From contig URCM01000031.1 in assembly GCA_900546355.1 (NCBI GenBank), positions 1-28,407 on the forward strand: a stretch of 28,407 nt of DNA, written 5' to 3'. Positions 1 to 7,783 of the stretch are shown here, in pieces. Source of the DNA: an uncultured Bacteroides sp. (lineage in GTDB: Bacteria; Bacteroidota; Bacteroidia; Bacteroidales; Bacteroidaceae). The position numbers and the translations under genes were made by a program. Positions within the stretch are counted from its first letter, which is position 1. The number at the start of each line of letters is the position of its first letter. The notes under the pieces were generated by a model. It ran no database searches, had not been told where the DNA came from, and saw only the letters and a program-made list of their open reading frames with translations.

Positions 1-227
1 CGACCAGCTTATTCAAGTCGGGCGTCAACAAAATGGCACAAAAAGTAGGTGAGGAAGCCGTAGAAACCATCATCGAAGCCTGCAACGGAACCGATGAACG
101 CCTGATTTACGAAGGTGCCGACTTATTGTATCATCTCATCGTATTACTCACCTCGAAGGGATACCGCATTGAAGACCTCGCACGCGAACTGAAGGAACGC
201 CACAGCGCAAGCTGGAAAAAACATTGA
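1..227 (+). CDS. hisIE: HisIE, C-terminal part (phosphoribosyl-ATP pyrophosphatase domain)
   Basis: The 5' end is cut by the window; the reading frame is open from base 3 and ends at TGA 225-227. The visible 74 residues begin TSLFKSGVNKMAQKVGEEAVE, which is the conserved helix of the HisE (PRA-PH) domain with its metal-binding Glu pairs, followed by EGADLLYHLIVLL, the second conserved helix. The enzyme hydrolyses phosphoribosyl-ATP to phosphoribosyl-AMP in histidine synthesis. In Bacteroidales this domain is normally fused behind HisI (the cyclohydrolase), hence the call hisIE, but the HisI half is outside the window. The ATG at 33 is internal to the conserved helix and is not the start. ftsE follows after 3 bp, which suggests co-transcription. 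Confidence 0.92.
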   Translation, partial: TSLFKSGVNKMAQKVGEEAVETIIEACNGTDERLIYEGADLLYHLIVLLTSKGYRIEDLARELKERHSASWKKH

Positions 228-230
228 CGC

Positions 231-917
231 ATGATGAACGAAACAGAAACGCTCATCCGATACAAAGGAGTAGAAATCAACCAACAGGCACTTTGCGTAC
301 TCCACGATGTAAACTTCGAGCTACATAAAGGCGAATTCGTATACATTATCGGCAAAGTGGGAAGCGGAAAATCAACCTTTCTGAAGACCATATACGGAGA
401 ACTGGATATTGCCGGAGGGGAAGCGGAAGTATTGGGCTACGACCTGAATAAACTGAAGCAAAAACACGTCTCCTCCCTACGCCGCAAGCTGGGCATCGTG
501 TTCCAGGATTTCCAACTATTGACCGACCAGACTGTACACGACAACCTGGAGTTCGTGCTCCGCGCTACCGGATGGAAACAGAAGAACGACATCGAAAACC
601 GCATTGAAGAAGCGCTCCGGCTGGTAGGCATGGAAAACAAAGGCTACAAAATGCCCAACGAACTATCGGGAGGCGAACAGCAACGCACCGTCATCGCACG
701 AGCTATCCTAAACAATCCCGATATCATCCTGGCAGACGAACCTACCGGAAACCTGGACGTGGAAACCGGGCGGAACATCGTAAAACTGCTGAAAGAAATA
801 TGCAAGCAAGGGGCAGCCATCATCATGACGACACACAACCTGAACCTCCTCACCGAATATCCGGGCATCGTATACCGTTGCGAACAACATCATTTGCAAC
901 GGATTGGCGAATCCTAA
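231..917 (+). CDS. ftsE: FtsE-like ABC transporter ATPase
   Basis: A 228-residue single ABC domain. Walker A is GKVGSGKST (41-49), the Q-loop Gln is in VFQDFQLL (about 92), the signature is LSGGEQQR (145-152), Walker B is IILADE (165-170) and the switch His is in TTHN (about 202). The overall form, including a DNL(E/A) segment after the Q-loop and length near 220-230, fits FtsE. FtsE pairs with FtsX at the division site to control cell-wall hydrolases. No ftsX lies next to it here. The start could be the ATG at 231 or the one at 234. The 3-bp gap to hisIE suggests one transcript with the histidine genes. LolD- or MacB-type ATPases are the main alternatives, as these are close in sequence. Confidence 0.85.
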   Translation: MMNETETLIRYKGVEINQQALCVLHDVNFELHKGEFVYIIGKVGSGKSTFLKTIYGELDIAGGEAEVLGYDLNKLKQKHVSSLRRKLGIVFQDFQLLTDQTVHDNLEFVLRATGWKQKNDIENRIEEALRLVGMENKGYKMPNELSGGEQQRTVIARAILNNPDIILADEPTGNLDVETGRNIVKLLKEICKQGAAIIMTTHNLNLLTEYPGIVYRCEQHHLQRIGES

Positions 918-975
918 AAAAAATAAAGAGACGGAGATTTTAAGGACAAAACATAAAAAGACCATGAAATATTCG

Positions 976-983
976 TATCTTTG
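976..983 (+). promoter_or_regulatory. Bacteroides-type -7 box (TATCTTTG) for lysC
   Basis: TATCTTTG matches TAnnTTTG exactly and lies 51 bp before the lysC ATG, in the 117-bp gap after ftsE. No clear TTTG is seen at the usual 19-21 bp upstream, so strength is uncertain. Confidence 0.6.
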
Positions 984-1034
984 CCCCGAAAAGAAAGATA
1001 TATTTAACAGAACAATTAAAAATTCGAAACTGAA

Positions 1035-2354
1035 ATGAAAGTTTTAAAGTTTGGAGGAACGTCGGTAGGCTCCGCGCAGCGGATGAAAGACGTTGCCAAA
1101 TTGATTACCGATGGCGAACGGAAAATTGTTGTCCTCTCCGCCATGTCGGGTACGACCAATACACTGGTTGAAATTTCGGATTACCTGTACAAGAAAAATC
1201 CCGAAGGTGCGAATGAAATCATCAACAGGCTGGAAGGCAAATACAAACAGCACATTGATGAACTTTATTCTACAGAGGAGTATAAACAGAAGACACTGGA
1301 ATTTGTAAAATCGGTATTCGATTACATCCGGTCGTTTACAAAAGATATTTTTACGTTGTTCGAAGAAAAGGTAATCTTGGCGCAAGGGGAAATCATCTCT
1401 ACCAACATGGTTACCAACTACCTGTGCGAGCAGGGCGTAAAAGCCTATTTGATTCCGGCATTGGAATTCATGCGCACAGACAAAAACAGTGAACCCGACT
1501 TGAATTATATCCGCGAGAAACTTGCCGCACAGCTGGAAGCACATCCGGACCAAGACATTTATATCACCCAGGGATTCATCTGCCGCAACGCGTACGGCGA
1601 AATAGACAACCTGCAACGGGGAGGAAGCGACTACACCGCATCTCTTATCGGAGCCGCTATCAACGCATCCGAAATACAGATATGGACCGACATCGACGGT
1701 ATGCATGACAATGACCCGCGCGTAGTCGACAAGACTTCGCCTGTGCGCCAACTCCATTTCGAAGAAGCCGCAGAACTGGCTTATTTCGGTGCCAAAATCT
1801 TGCACCCCACGTGCGTTCAGCCCGCTAAGTATGCCAATATCCCCGTACGCTTGCTCAACACCATGGAGCCAACCGCTCCCGGCACGTTGATTTCGAACGA
1901 TACAGAGAAAGGCAAAATCAAAGCGGTAGCGGCTAAAGACAACATAACCGCCATTAAAATCAAATCGAGCCGTATGCTGTTGGCACACGGATTCCTGCGC
2001 AAGGTGTTCGAAATCTTCGAAAGTTATCAAACCGCCATCGACATGGTATGCACGTCGGAAGTAGGTGTATCAATGTCGATAGATAACACCAAGCATTTAA
2101 ATGAGATTGTCAACGACTTAAAGAAATATGGCACCGTCACCGTCGACCACGATATGTGTATCGTCTGTGTCGTGGGCGATTTGGAATGGGAAAACGTAGG
2201 CTTCGAAGCCAAAGCGCTCGATGCCATGCGCGACATCCCCGTACGCATGATTTCATTCGGAGGCAGCAATTACAATATCTCGTTCCTAATACGGGAACGC
2301 GATAAGAAAAAAGCGTTGCAATCGTTGAGCGATGTGCTGTTCAACGGCAAATAA
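1035..2354 (+). CDS. lysC: Aspartate kinase, monofunctional
   Basis: A 439-residue protein that phosphorylates aspartate, the first step toward lysine/diaminopimelate, threonine and methionine. It opens with MKVLKFGGTSVGSA, the aspartokinase nucleotide-binding motif, and has ITQGFICRNAYGEIDNLQRGGSDYTA-type substrate-binding sequence near 177-202, then the kinase segment with WTDIDGM and DPR. The C-terminal third (about 300-439) contains ACT-type regulatory repeats (ITAIKIKSSRML and later VCVVGD), which usually bind lysine or threonine. It ends at the kinase/ACT length and has no homoserine dehydrogenase domain, so it is not a ThrA fusion. The start follows an A-rich leader without a Shine-Dalgarno site. 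lysA follows, so both ends of lysine synthesis are adjacent. Confidence 0.95.
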   Translation: MKVLKFGGTSVGSAQRMKDVAKLITDGERKIVVLSAMSGTTNTLVEISDYLYKKNPEGANEIINRLEGKYKQHIDELYSTEEYKQKTLEFVKSVFDYIRSFTKDIFTLFEEKVILAQGEIISTNMVTNYLCEQGVKAYLIPALEFMRTDKNSEPDLNYIREKLAAQLEAHPDQDIYITQGFICRNAYGEIDNLQRGGSDYTASLIGAAINASEIQIWTDIDGMHDNDPRVVDKTSPVRQLHFEEAAELAYFGAKILHPTCVQPAKYANIPVRLLNTMEPTAPGTLISNDTEKGKIKAVAAKDNITAIKIKSSRMLLAHGFLRKVFEIFESYQTAIDMVCTSEVGVSMSIDNTKHLNEIVNDLKKYGTVTVDHDMCIVCVVGDLEWENVGFEAKALDAMRDIPVRMISFGGSNYNISFLIRERDKKKALQSLSDVLFNGK

Positions 2355-2388
2355 CGCGATTCTTATTCAAGACTTTTTATACACACGA

Positions 2389-2434
2389 AGCGGAGGGTAC
2401 GGTTGTGGCACAAACCGCATCGTCCGCTTTTTTT
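2389..2434 (+). terminator. Intrinsic terminator-like hairpin between lysC and lysA
   Basis: An outer stem AAGCGGA (2389-2395) / TCCGCTT (2423-2429) encloses an inner CGGTT...AACCG stem and runs into seven Ts (2428-2434). This is a good Rho-independent terminator for lysC. It ends only 24 bp before the lysA ATG, so it may instead act as an attenuator for lysA. Confidence 0.75.
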
Positions 2435-2458
2435 ATAATACTTAATACAAATCCGATT

Positions 2459-3619
2459 ATGAAAGGAACTTTCCCCATCGACAAATTCAGAAATTTAGAG
2501 ACCCCCTTCTATTATTACAACGCCAACCTGCTGCGAGAAACCTTGAACGTTATCCGCACCGAAGCAGACAAATACAATAAATTCTGCGTTCATTATGCCA
2601 TCAAAGCCAATGCCAACCCCAAAATTCTCGGTATCATCCGCGAAAGCGGACTGGGTGTGGATTGCGTAAGCGGCTGGGAAATAGAAGCAGCTATCAAGGC
2701 CGGGTTCCCCGCCAGCAAAATCGTATTTGCCGGAGTAGGTAAAACAGATAAGGAAATCAGCCTGGCGCTCGACCACGACATCTTCTGCTTCAACGTAGAG
2801 TCTGTACCCGAACTGGAAGTCATCAACCAGCTGGCTGCCGGCAAGAACAAGATAGCACGTGTCGCTTTCCGCATCAATCCCGATGTAGGAGCACATACCC
2901 ATGCCAACATCACCACCGGACTTGCTGAAAACAAGTTCGGCATCAGCATGGACGACATGAATAAAGTCATCGACCGCGCCTTGGAGATGAACCACGTGAA
3001 GTTCGTAGGCCTGCATTTCCACATCGGCTCCCAGATACTCGACATGGGCGATTTCACCGCCCTATGCAACCGTGTCAACGAATTGCAGGAAAAACTTTAT
3101 GCCCGCCAGATTATTGTAGAACACATCAACGTAGGAGGAGGACTGGGCATCGACTACGCACATCCCAACCGGCAATCCATCCCCGACTTTGCCGAATACT
3201 TTGCTACCTACCACAAGCACCTGAAGCTTCGCCCGCAACAGACGTTGCACTTCGAGCTGGGACGTTCCGTGGTAGGACAATGCGGAAGCCTCATCACACG
3301 GGTGACCTACGTGAAACAAGGCACCAACAAGCAATTCGCCATCGTCGATGCAGGCATGACCGACCTCATCCGCCCCGCTCTTTATCAGGCATACCACAAG
3401 ATAGAAAACATCACTTCCGAAGAACCGGTTGAAGCATACGATGTGGTAGGCCCCATCTGTGAATCGTCCGATGTATTCGGCAAGGCTATCGACCTGAACC
3501 GCACACATCGCGGTGATTTTCTGGCCATCCGCTCTGCCGGTGCATACGGGGAAATCATGGCGTCGGGGTATAATTGCCGCCCACTCCCGAAAGCTTATAC
3601 CTCGGACGAACTGGGATAA
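2459..3619 (+). CDS. lysA: Diaminopimelate decarboxylase
   Basis: A 386-residue PLP enzyme of the ornithine/DAP decarboxylase fold that decarboxylates meso-diaminopimelate to lysine. The PLP lysine is in HYAIKANAN (K49), the His of HFHIGSQ (about 187-193) and the glycine loop NVGGGLG (224-230) hold the cofactor, FELGRS (265-270) binds substrate, and CESSDVF (334-340) provides the active-site Cys from the partner subunit. The C-terminal AGAYGEIMASGYNCRPLP is typical. A GTG codon 54 bp upstream is in frame, but it lies inside the terminator hairpin and codes for unrelated residues, so the ATG at 2459 is chosen. It follows lysC by 104 bp on the same strand. Confidence 0.95.
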   Translation: MKGTFPIDKFRNLETPFYYYNANLLRETLNVIRTEADKYNKFCVHYAIKANANPKILGIIRESGLGVDCVSGWEIEAAIKAGFPASKIVFAGVGKTDKEISLALDHDIFCFNVESVPELEVINQLAAGKNKIARVAFRINPDVGAHTHANITTGLAENKFGISMDDMNKVIDRALEMNHVKFVGLHFHIGSQILDMGDFTALCNRVNELQEKLYARQIIVEHINVGGGLGIDYAHPNRQSIPDFAEYFATYHKHLKLRPQQTLHFELGRSVVGQCGSLITRVTYVKQGTNKQFAIVDAGMTDLIRPALYQAYHKIENITSEEPVEAYDVVGPICESSDVFGKAIDLNRTHRGDFLAIRSAGAYGEIMASGYNCRPLPKAYTSDELG

Positions 3620-3648
3620 CCTTATCCCTGCTCCTTAAACCGGTTTTA

Positions 3649-3840
3649 GAAGCTGTTTTGAATTTCTCCAAAAAGTTTTTCTTGGCTTGATGTATCCGTT
3701 TTCGTGTGTGCTTTGGGCGATTTTTTGGTCCTTTCCGCTCCTGTTCTTCGTCAGATAGCCCGCTATCTTCCTCAACACAGAAGCGAAAATGCCTCAAAAA
3801 CTCATTCCAAATCATCGCACGACAAATTCAAAACAGCTTT
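3649..3840 (-). mobile_element. 192-bp MITE, copy 1
   Basis: The element is bounded by inverted ends GAAGCTGTTTTGAATTT (left) and AAATTCAAAACAGCTTT (right), flanked by TTA on both sides (3646-3648 and 3841-3843). This is a 3-bp TNA-type target duplication. It matches the element at 13529-13720 end to end, in opposite orientation, with the same 192-bp length and about seven differences by eye. Internally it carries the palindrome AGATAGCNNGCTATCT-type hairpin. On the - strand it holds an open frame of about 55 codons beginning [13 protein letters not shown] and ending FKTAS. That frame is too short for a transposase, so the element is probably non-autonomous and moved in trans. TNA duplications are known for IS5/IS427-type transposases; the parent is inferred, not seen. 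Confidence 0.85.
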
Positions 3841-3924
3841 TTATCGAACCAACATTTAGTTGCTCCGCCAGATGCATCCGCACGCATCCGGCGGAGCAAG
3901 TTAGTTTCACCCCTGTTTTCATAT

Positions 3925-3986
3925 ACTGAAACTAAAGTTTTAGTGAACTGAAACTAAAGTTTCAGCATACGAAAACGATTGTTTCA
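3925..3986. repeat. Three tandem short palindromes at 22-nt pitch
   Basis: ACTGAAACTAAAGTTTTAGT (3925-3944), ACTGAAACTAAAGTTTCAG (3947-3965) and a diverged CGAAAACGATTGTTTCAG (from 3969) are each near-palindromic, with arms CTGAAAC/GTTTCAG. They repeat every 22 nt. They lie between the MITE and the valS promoter, outside any gene. Function unknown. Confidence 0.7.
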
Positions 3987-4009
3987 GCCCAATAAAACTC
4001 CCCACGACC

Positions 4010-4063
4010 GATTCTGCACCTCACTCTACAGCCTAATCCGCTTGATTCCGTACCTCATTCCAC
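4010..4063 (+). repeat. Imperfect 20-bp direct repeat upstream of valS
   Basis: GATTCTGCACCTCACTCTAC at 4010 recurs as GATTCCGTACCTCATTCCAC at 4044 (four differences), with a partial third GATTCTGC at 4070. These occupy the last gene-free stretch before the valS promoter. The rest of 3841-4163 shows no other gene. Confidence 0.55.
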
Positions 4064-4108
4064 CCCATTGATTCTGCTGATTTTCTATGCATATTCCGAA
4101 GAATTTAC

Positions 4109-4116
4109 TACCTTTG
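4109..4116 (+). promoter_or_regulatory. Bacteroides-type -7 box (TACCTTTG) for valS
   Basis: TACCTTTG fits TAnnTTTG and lies 47 bp before the valS ATG. A run TTTTC near 4081-4085 is the nearest -33 candidate but is a few bases too far upstream. Confidence 0.65.
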
Positions 4117-4163
4117 CATCCTGAAAAACAAGAATTACGAAAACATTTAAACGCATAATACAA

Positions 4164-6791
4164 ATGGAATTAGCAAGTAAGTACAATCCCGCTGATGTGG
4201 AGGGGAAATGGTACCAGTATTGGCTGGACAACAAACTATTCAGTTCGAAACCCGACGGACGTGAGCCGTACACCATCGTCATCCCGCCGCCCAACGTGAC
4301 CGGCGTGCTCCACATGGGACACATGCTTAACAATACCATTCAGGACATCCTGGTGCGCCGCGCACGCATGACCGGCAAGAATGCCTGCTGGGTGCCGGGA
4401 ACCGACCATGCCTCTATCGCTACCGAAGCAAAAGTAGTAAACAAGCTGGCACAAGAAGGCATTAAGAAAACCGACCTGACACGCGATGAATTCCTGAAAC
4501 ACGCATGGGCGTGGACAGACGAACACGGAGGCATCATCCTGAAGCAATTACGCAAGCTGGGCGCATCGTGCGACTGGGACCGTACGGCATTCACCATGGA
4601 CGAAACGCGCAGCAAGAGCGTCATCCGTGTCTTTGTAGACTTATACAATAAAGGACTTATCTATCGCGGTGTGCGAATGGTGAACTGGGACCCGAAAGCC
4701 CTGACCGCCCTTTCTGACGAAGAAGTTATCTATAAGGAAGAACATAGCAAGCTCTATTATCTCCGCTATAAGGTAGAAGGAGATTCCGAAGGACGCTATG
4801 CCGTAGTAGCCACCACCCGCCCCGAAACCATCATGGGTGATACGGCGATGTGCATCAACCCCAACGACCCGAAGAACCAATGGCTGAAAGGCAAGAAAGT
4901 GATTGTTCCGCTGGTGAACCGTGTGATTCCGGTTATCGAAGATGATTATGTGGATATCGAATTCGGTACAGGCTGCTTGAAGGTTACGCCGGCACACGAC
5001 GTGAACGACTACATGCTGGGCGAAAAGCACAACTTGCAAAGCATCGATATCTTCAACGACAACGGAACCATCAGCGAAGCCGCCGGACTATATGTGGGCA
5101 TGGACCGCTTCGAGGTGCGCAAGCAAATCGAGAAAGACCTGGAAGAAGCCGGACTGATGGAGAAAGTGGAAGCCTATACCAACAAGGTAGGTTTCTCGGA
5201 ACGCACCAACGTGCCCATCGAGCCGAAGCTCTCGATGCAATGGTTCCTCAAGATGCAGCACTTTGCCGATATGGCATTGCCTCCGGTAATGAACGATGAA
5301 CTGAAATTCTATCCTGCCAAGTACAAGAATACGTACCGCAACTGGCTGGAGAACATCAAGGACTGGTGCATCAGCCGCCAGCTTTGGTGGGGACACCGCA
5401 TCCCGGCTTATTACCTTCCCCAAGGCGGATACGTAGTAGCTGAAACGCCGGAAGAGGCATTGAAGTTGGCACAAGAGAAGACTGGAAACGCCGCTTTAAC
5501 CATCTCCGACCTCCGTCAGGACGAAGACTGCCTCGATACGTGGTTCTCTTCATGGCTTTGGCCTATCTCACTCTTCAATGGCATCCTCGACCCGGACAAT
5601 AAGGAAATCAACTACTACTATCCGACGAGCGACTTGGTGACCGGACCGGACATCATCTTCTTCTGGGTGGCACGCATGATTATGGCAGGTTATGAATACA
5701 AACACGATATGCCGTTCCGCAACGTGTACTTCACCGGTATCGTGCGCGACAAAATCGGACGCAAGATGTCGAAGTCACTGGGCAACTCGCCCGACCCGCT
5801 GGAACTGATAGAGAAATACGGTGCTGACGGCGTGCGCATGGGCATGATGCTTTCGGCTCCCGCCGGAAACGATATCCTGTTCGACGATGCGCTTTGCGAA
5901 CAAGGACGTAATTTCAACAACAAGATATGGAACGCCTTCCGTCTGGTGAAAGGATGGAACGTGGCCGACATCGAACAGCCCGAATATGCCCGCATCGCCA
6001 CGGAATGGTTCAAGGCAATGCTGGCAAAAACCACCCTTGAAGTAACAGACTTATTCGGCAAATACCGCCTGAGCGAAGCACTGATGGCAGTTTACAAACT
6101 CTTCTGGGACGAATTCTCAAGCTGGTACCTCGAAATGGTAAAGCCCGCCTACGGACAGCCCATTGACCGTACCACTTATGAACAGACCTTGAAGTTCTTC
6201 GAAGCCCTGCTCATGCAGTTGCATCCGTTCATGCCGTTCATCACCGAAGAATTGTGGCAACACATCTACGACCGCCAGCCCGGCGAAAGCATCATGACGC
6301 AACAGCCGGACAAAGCGGAAGGATTCAACGAGGCTTTGGTAAACGATTTCGAAAAGGTAAAAGAAGTTATCGGAGGCATCCGCACCATCCGCTTGCAAAA
6401 GAACATTGCACAGAAAGAAACCCTGGCTTTGGAAGTGGTTGGAGCAAATCCGGTATCCGCATTCAATTCTATCCTGGCAAAGATGGGAAACCTGTCCGAT
6501 ATCCATACGGTAGAAGCAAAAGCAGAAGGCGCAGCGGCCTTCATGGTAGGTACTACCGAATATGCTGTGCCATTGGGCAACCTCATCAATGTAGAAGAAG
6601 AATTGAAAAAGCTGGAAGCCGACCTGAAATACCAGGAAGGATTCCTACAGAGCGTGCTGAAAAAGTTAGGCAACGAGAAGTTCGTAAGCAAAGCACCTGC
6701 CAATGTGATTGAAATGGAGCGCAAGAAGCAGGCGGATGCTGAAACGAAGATTGCCGCACTGAAAGAAAGTATCGCCGCACTGAAGAAATAA
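4164..6791 (+). CDS. valS: Valyl-tRNA synthetase
   Basis: An 875-residue class I aminoacyl-tRNA synthetase that charges tRNA-Val. The HIGH motif is [12 protein letters not shown] (42-53), the KMSKS motif is KMSKS (534-538) and the zinc-independent catalytic core carries [16 protein letters not shown] typical of the Ile/Val/Leu group. The CP1 editing domain includes [13 protein letters not shown] and the conserved [12 protein letters not shown], used to hydrolyse Thr-tRNA-Val. The last 60-70 residues ([30 protein letters not shown]...) form the C-terminal coiled coil that distinguishes ValRS from IleRS. Length is normal for the family. It has its own promoter and a long leader-free upstream region. 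Confidence 0.98.
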   Translation: MELASKYNPADVEGKWYQYWLDNKLFSSKPDGREPYTIVIPPPNVTGVLHMGHMLNNTIQDILVRRARMTGKNACWVPGTDHASIATEAKVVNKLAQEGIKKTDLTRDEFLKHAWAWTDEHGGIILKQLRKLGASCDWDRTAFTMDETRSKSVIRVFVDLYNKGLIYRGVRMVNWDPKALTALSDEEVIYKEEHSKLYYLRYKVEGDSEGRYAVVATTRPETIMGDTAMCINPNDPKNQWLKGKKVIVPLVNRVIPVIEDDYVDIEFGTGCLKVTPAHDVNDYMLGEKHNLQSIDIFNDNGTISEAAGLYVGMDRFEVRKQIEKDLEEAGLMEKVEAYTNKVGFSERTNVPIEPKLSMQWFLKMQHFADMALPPVMNDELKFYPAKYKNTYRNWLENIKDWCISRQLWWGHRIPAYYLPQGGYVVAETPEEALKLAQEKTGNAALTISDLRQDEDCLDTWFSSWLWPISLFNGILDPDNKEINYYYPTSDLVTGPDIIFFWVARMIMAGYEYKHDMPFRNVYFTGIVRDKIGRKMSKSLGNSPDPLELIEKYGADGVRMGMMLSAPAGNDILFDDALCEQGRNFNNKIWNAFRLVKGWNVADIEQPEYARIATEWFKAMLAKTTLEVTDLFGKYRLSEALMAVYKLFWDEFSSWYLEMVKPAYGQPIDRTTYEQTLKFFEALLMQLHPFMPFITEELWQHIYDRQPGESIMTQQPDKAEGFNEALVNDFEKVKEVIGGIRTIRLQKNIAQKETLALEVVGANPVSAFNSILAKMGNLSDIHTVEAKAEGAAAFMVGTTEYAVPLGNLINVEEELKKLEADLKYQEGFLQSVLKKLGNEKFVSKAPANVIEMERKKQADAETKIAALKESIAALKK

Positions 6792-6803
6792 CTTTTTTAG
6801 AAT

Positions 6804-6886
6804 GAAGAGTTAAGAATGAAGAATGAGAATAAGTTTAACTGATAAGTTTCTCTTCTTCATTCTTAATTCTTCATTCTTAACTCTTC
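6804..6886. repeat. Long perfect inverted repeat, valS-lipoprotein gap
   Basis: Arms of 21 bp (6804-6824 and 6866-6886) are exact reverse complements, built of GAAGAGTTAAGAATGAAG-like purine words, with a 41-nt spacer. It occupies most of the 108-bp gap and could fold as a large hairpin in RNA. There is no U-tract after it, so it is not a clear terminator. Confidence 0.85.
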
Positions 6887-6898
6887 AACCTTACCGAT

Positions 6899-7183
6899 AT
6901 GAAAAAACGCTTCCAATTCTGCCTGCTCGTATGCAGTACCTTAATTATCTCTGCTTGCAACCTGAATGTCCCTCTGCGATACGAAAAGCCAAGCAACAAC
7001 GATACCTATACGATAGATTACCTATTCCAGCACGACGGAGTGAAAGTATACCGTTTCTATGATATGGGAAACTATGTGTATTTCACGACACGTGGAGATG
7101 CAACCAGCATCCACGGGGATTCAACCCAACAACGTACCGTCACCATCCATCGGGAAGACAGCATTGTTTCACCGATTTGGTAA
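6899..7183 (+). CDS. Small DUF4884-like lipoprotein
   Basis: A 94-residue exported protein. The N-terminus MKKRFQFCLLVCSTLIISAC is a lipoprotein signal with lipobox ISAC and Cys20 as the lipidation site. The mature part has DYLFQHDGVKVYRFYDMGNYVYFTT, which resembles the core of the DUF4884 family of small Bacteroidales lipoproteins; the match is from memory of the family. Function is unknown. It sits 107 bp after valS on the same strand and may be read through from it, with a large inverted repeat between. The residue after Cys is Asn, so the sorting destination cannot be decided with confidence. Confidence 0.75.
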   Translation: MKKRFQFCLLVCSTLIISACNLNVPLRYEKPSNNDTYTIDYLFQHDGVKVYRFYDMGNYVYFTTRGDATSIHGDSTQQRTVTIHREDSIVSPIW

Positions 7184-7222
7184 GAAAGGATTTAATCCGT
7201 TCAGCAATTTAGTCGCACATTT

Positions 7223-7255
7223 TTTCGGAGATATGGAAGAAAACTTGTAATTTTG
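7223..7255 (+). promoter_or_regulatory. Promoter in the lipoprotein-acyltransferase gap
   Basis: TAATTTTG (7248-7255) fits TAnnTTTG, with TTTC (7223-7226) 21 bp upstream. Expected start of transcription is near 7262. No coding frame begins soon after, which suggests that the product is an RNA or a long leader. Confidence 0.6.
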
Positions 7256-7261
7256 TCGCCG

Positions 7262-7520
7262 GAAATAAACTGAAAACTTATGTAAAAGACAAAAAGACAT
7301 AACAGAATAGATTGGATATAAGTATTTGCTACTTGTTTCTTTTGCAGTAAAAACGACCAAATTTTCAAGCCCAAAAGACTCAAGACGTGCGGATACACCC
7401 GAACGGGGTGTGTTCTGTCGGCTTGTTTGGTTTGGGCTGAGGTTCTTGGTCGTACCTTCTGTGGACTGAATAAGTACGGGTTCACACCTTTTTTATGTCC
7501 GTCTCTTTTCAGTCCAACTT
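7262..7520 (+). ncRNA. Candidate structured RNA (unassigned)
   Basis: Downstream of a good promoter, 7353-7516 can fold into nested perfect helices: ACGACCAA (7353-7360)/TTGGTCGT (7446-7453), AGCCCAAA (7368-7375)/TTTGGGCT (7431-7438), CAAG (7381-7384)/CTTG (7422-7425), and an apical ATACACCC/GGGTGTGT hairpin with loop GAACG (7393-7413). A separate hairpin follows: TGGACTGAA (7462-7470)/TTCAGTCCA (7508-7516) with an inner ACGG/CCGT. No plausible protein is encoded on the + strand. It lacks recognisable RNase P, tmRNA, SRP RNA or riboswitch signatures. 6S-like RNA or a cis-acting leader of the acyltransferase gene are possibilities. The exact ends are inferred from the promoter and the last helix. 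Confidence 0.45.
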
Positions 7521-7700
7521 CCATAAATAGCACATAAACAATGTCACTTTAATAAGATTTGCCCATGGAATAACTTAAGTTTATCATATAATTTGTATTT
7601 TGCTTCGCCGCATTTCTCCCATAGAAAAACGACCAATTTATTCTAAGCTCAGAGAAAAGTAGCAGGTGGACGTTCCCCGTTTATAGTTTTACATGAATGG

Positions 7701-7760
7701 GTGCGCTTTCGTTTTGCCAATTTCCTGAATGTTGAAATGCAAAAGCGGAGCGCACTTTTT
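7701..7760 (+). terminator. Terminator/attenuator-like hairpin before the acyltransferase gene
   Basis: GTGCGCTTTCGTTTTGC (7701-7717) pairs with GCAAAAGCGGAGCGCAC (7739-7755): 7 bp, two G-U pairs, a 2x2 internal loop, then 6 bp. Five Ts follow. It ends 23 bp before the gene start. It may end an RNA started at 7262 or attenuate the gene. The stretch 7521-7700 otherwise holds no gene. Confidence 0.7.
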
Positions 7761-7783
7761 AATTCATTAAAACTTAAAACGTT

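Noticed and set aside
231..917. A possible LolD/MacB-type exporter ATPase in place of FtsE.
   Set aside because: No permease gene is adjacent, and the length and motifs fit FtsE better, but the distinction rests on recollection of the families.
1044..2030. A 328-residue open frame opposite lysC.
   Set aside because: Antisense shadow of a clear aspartokinase gene, without motifs or a start signal.
2405..2458. A GTG start that would lengthen LysA by 18 residues.
   Set aside because: It lies within the terminator hairpin and adds residues not typical of the family.
4010..4080. A possible CRISPR-like repeat (GATTC...CCTCA words).
   Set aside because: Only two full imperfect units and a fragment, with no constant spacer length and no cas genes.
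7201..7533. A 110-codon - strand frame across the RNA candidate.
   Set aside because: No promoter or domain, and it includes the promoter and helices of the opposite strand. It could not be supported as a gene, though I cannot fully exclude it.
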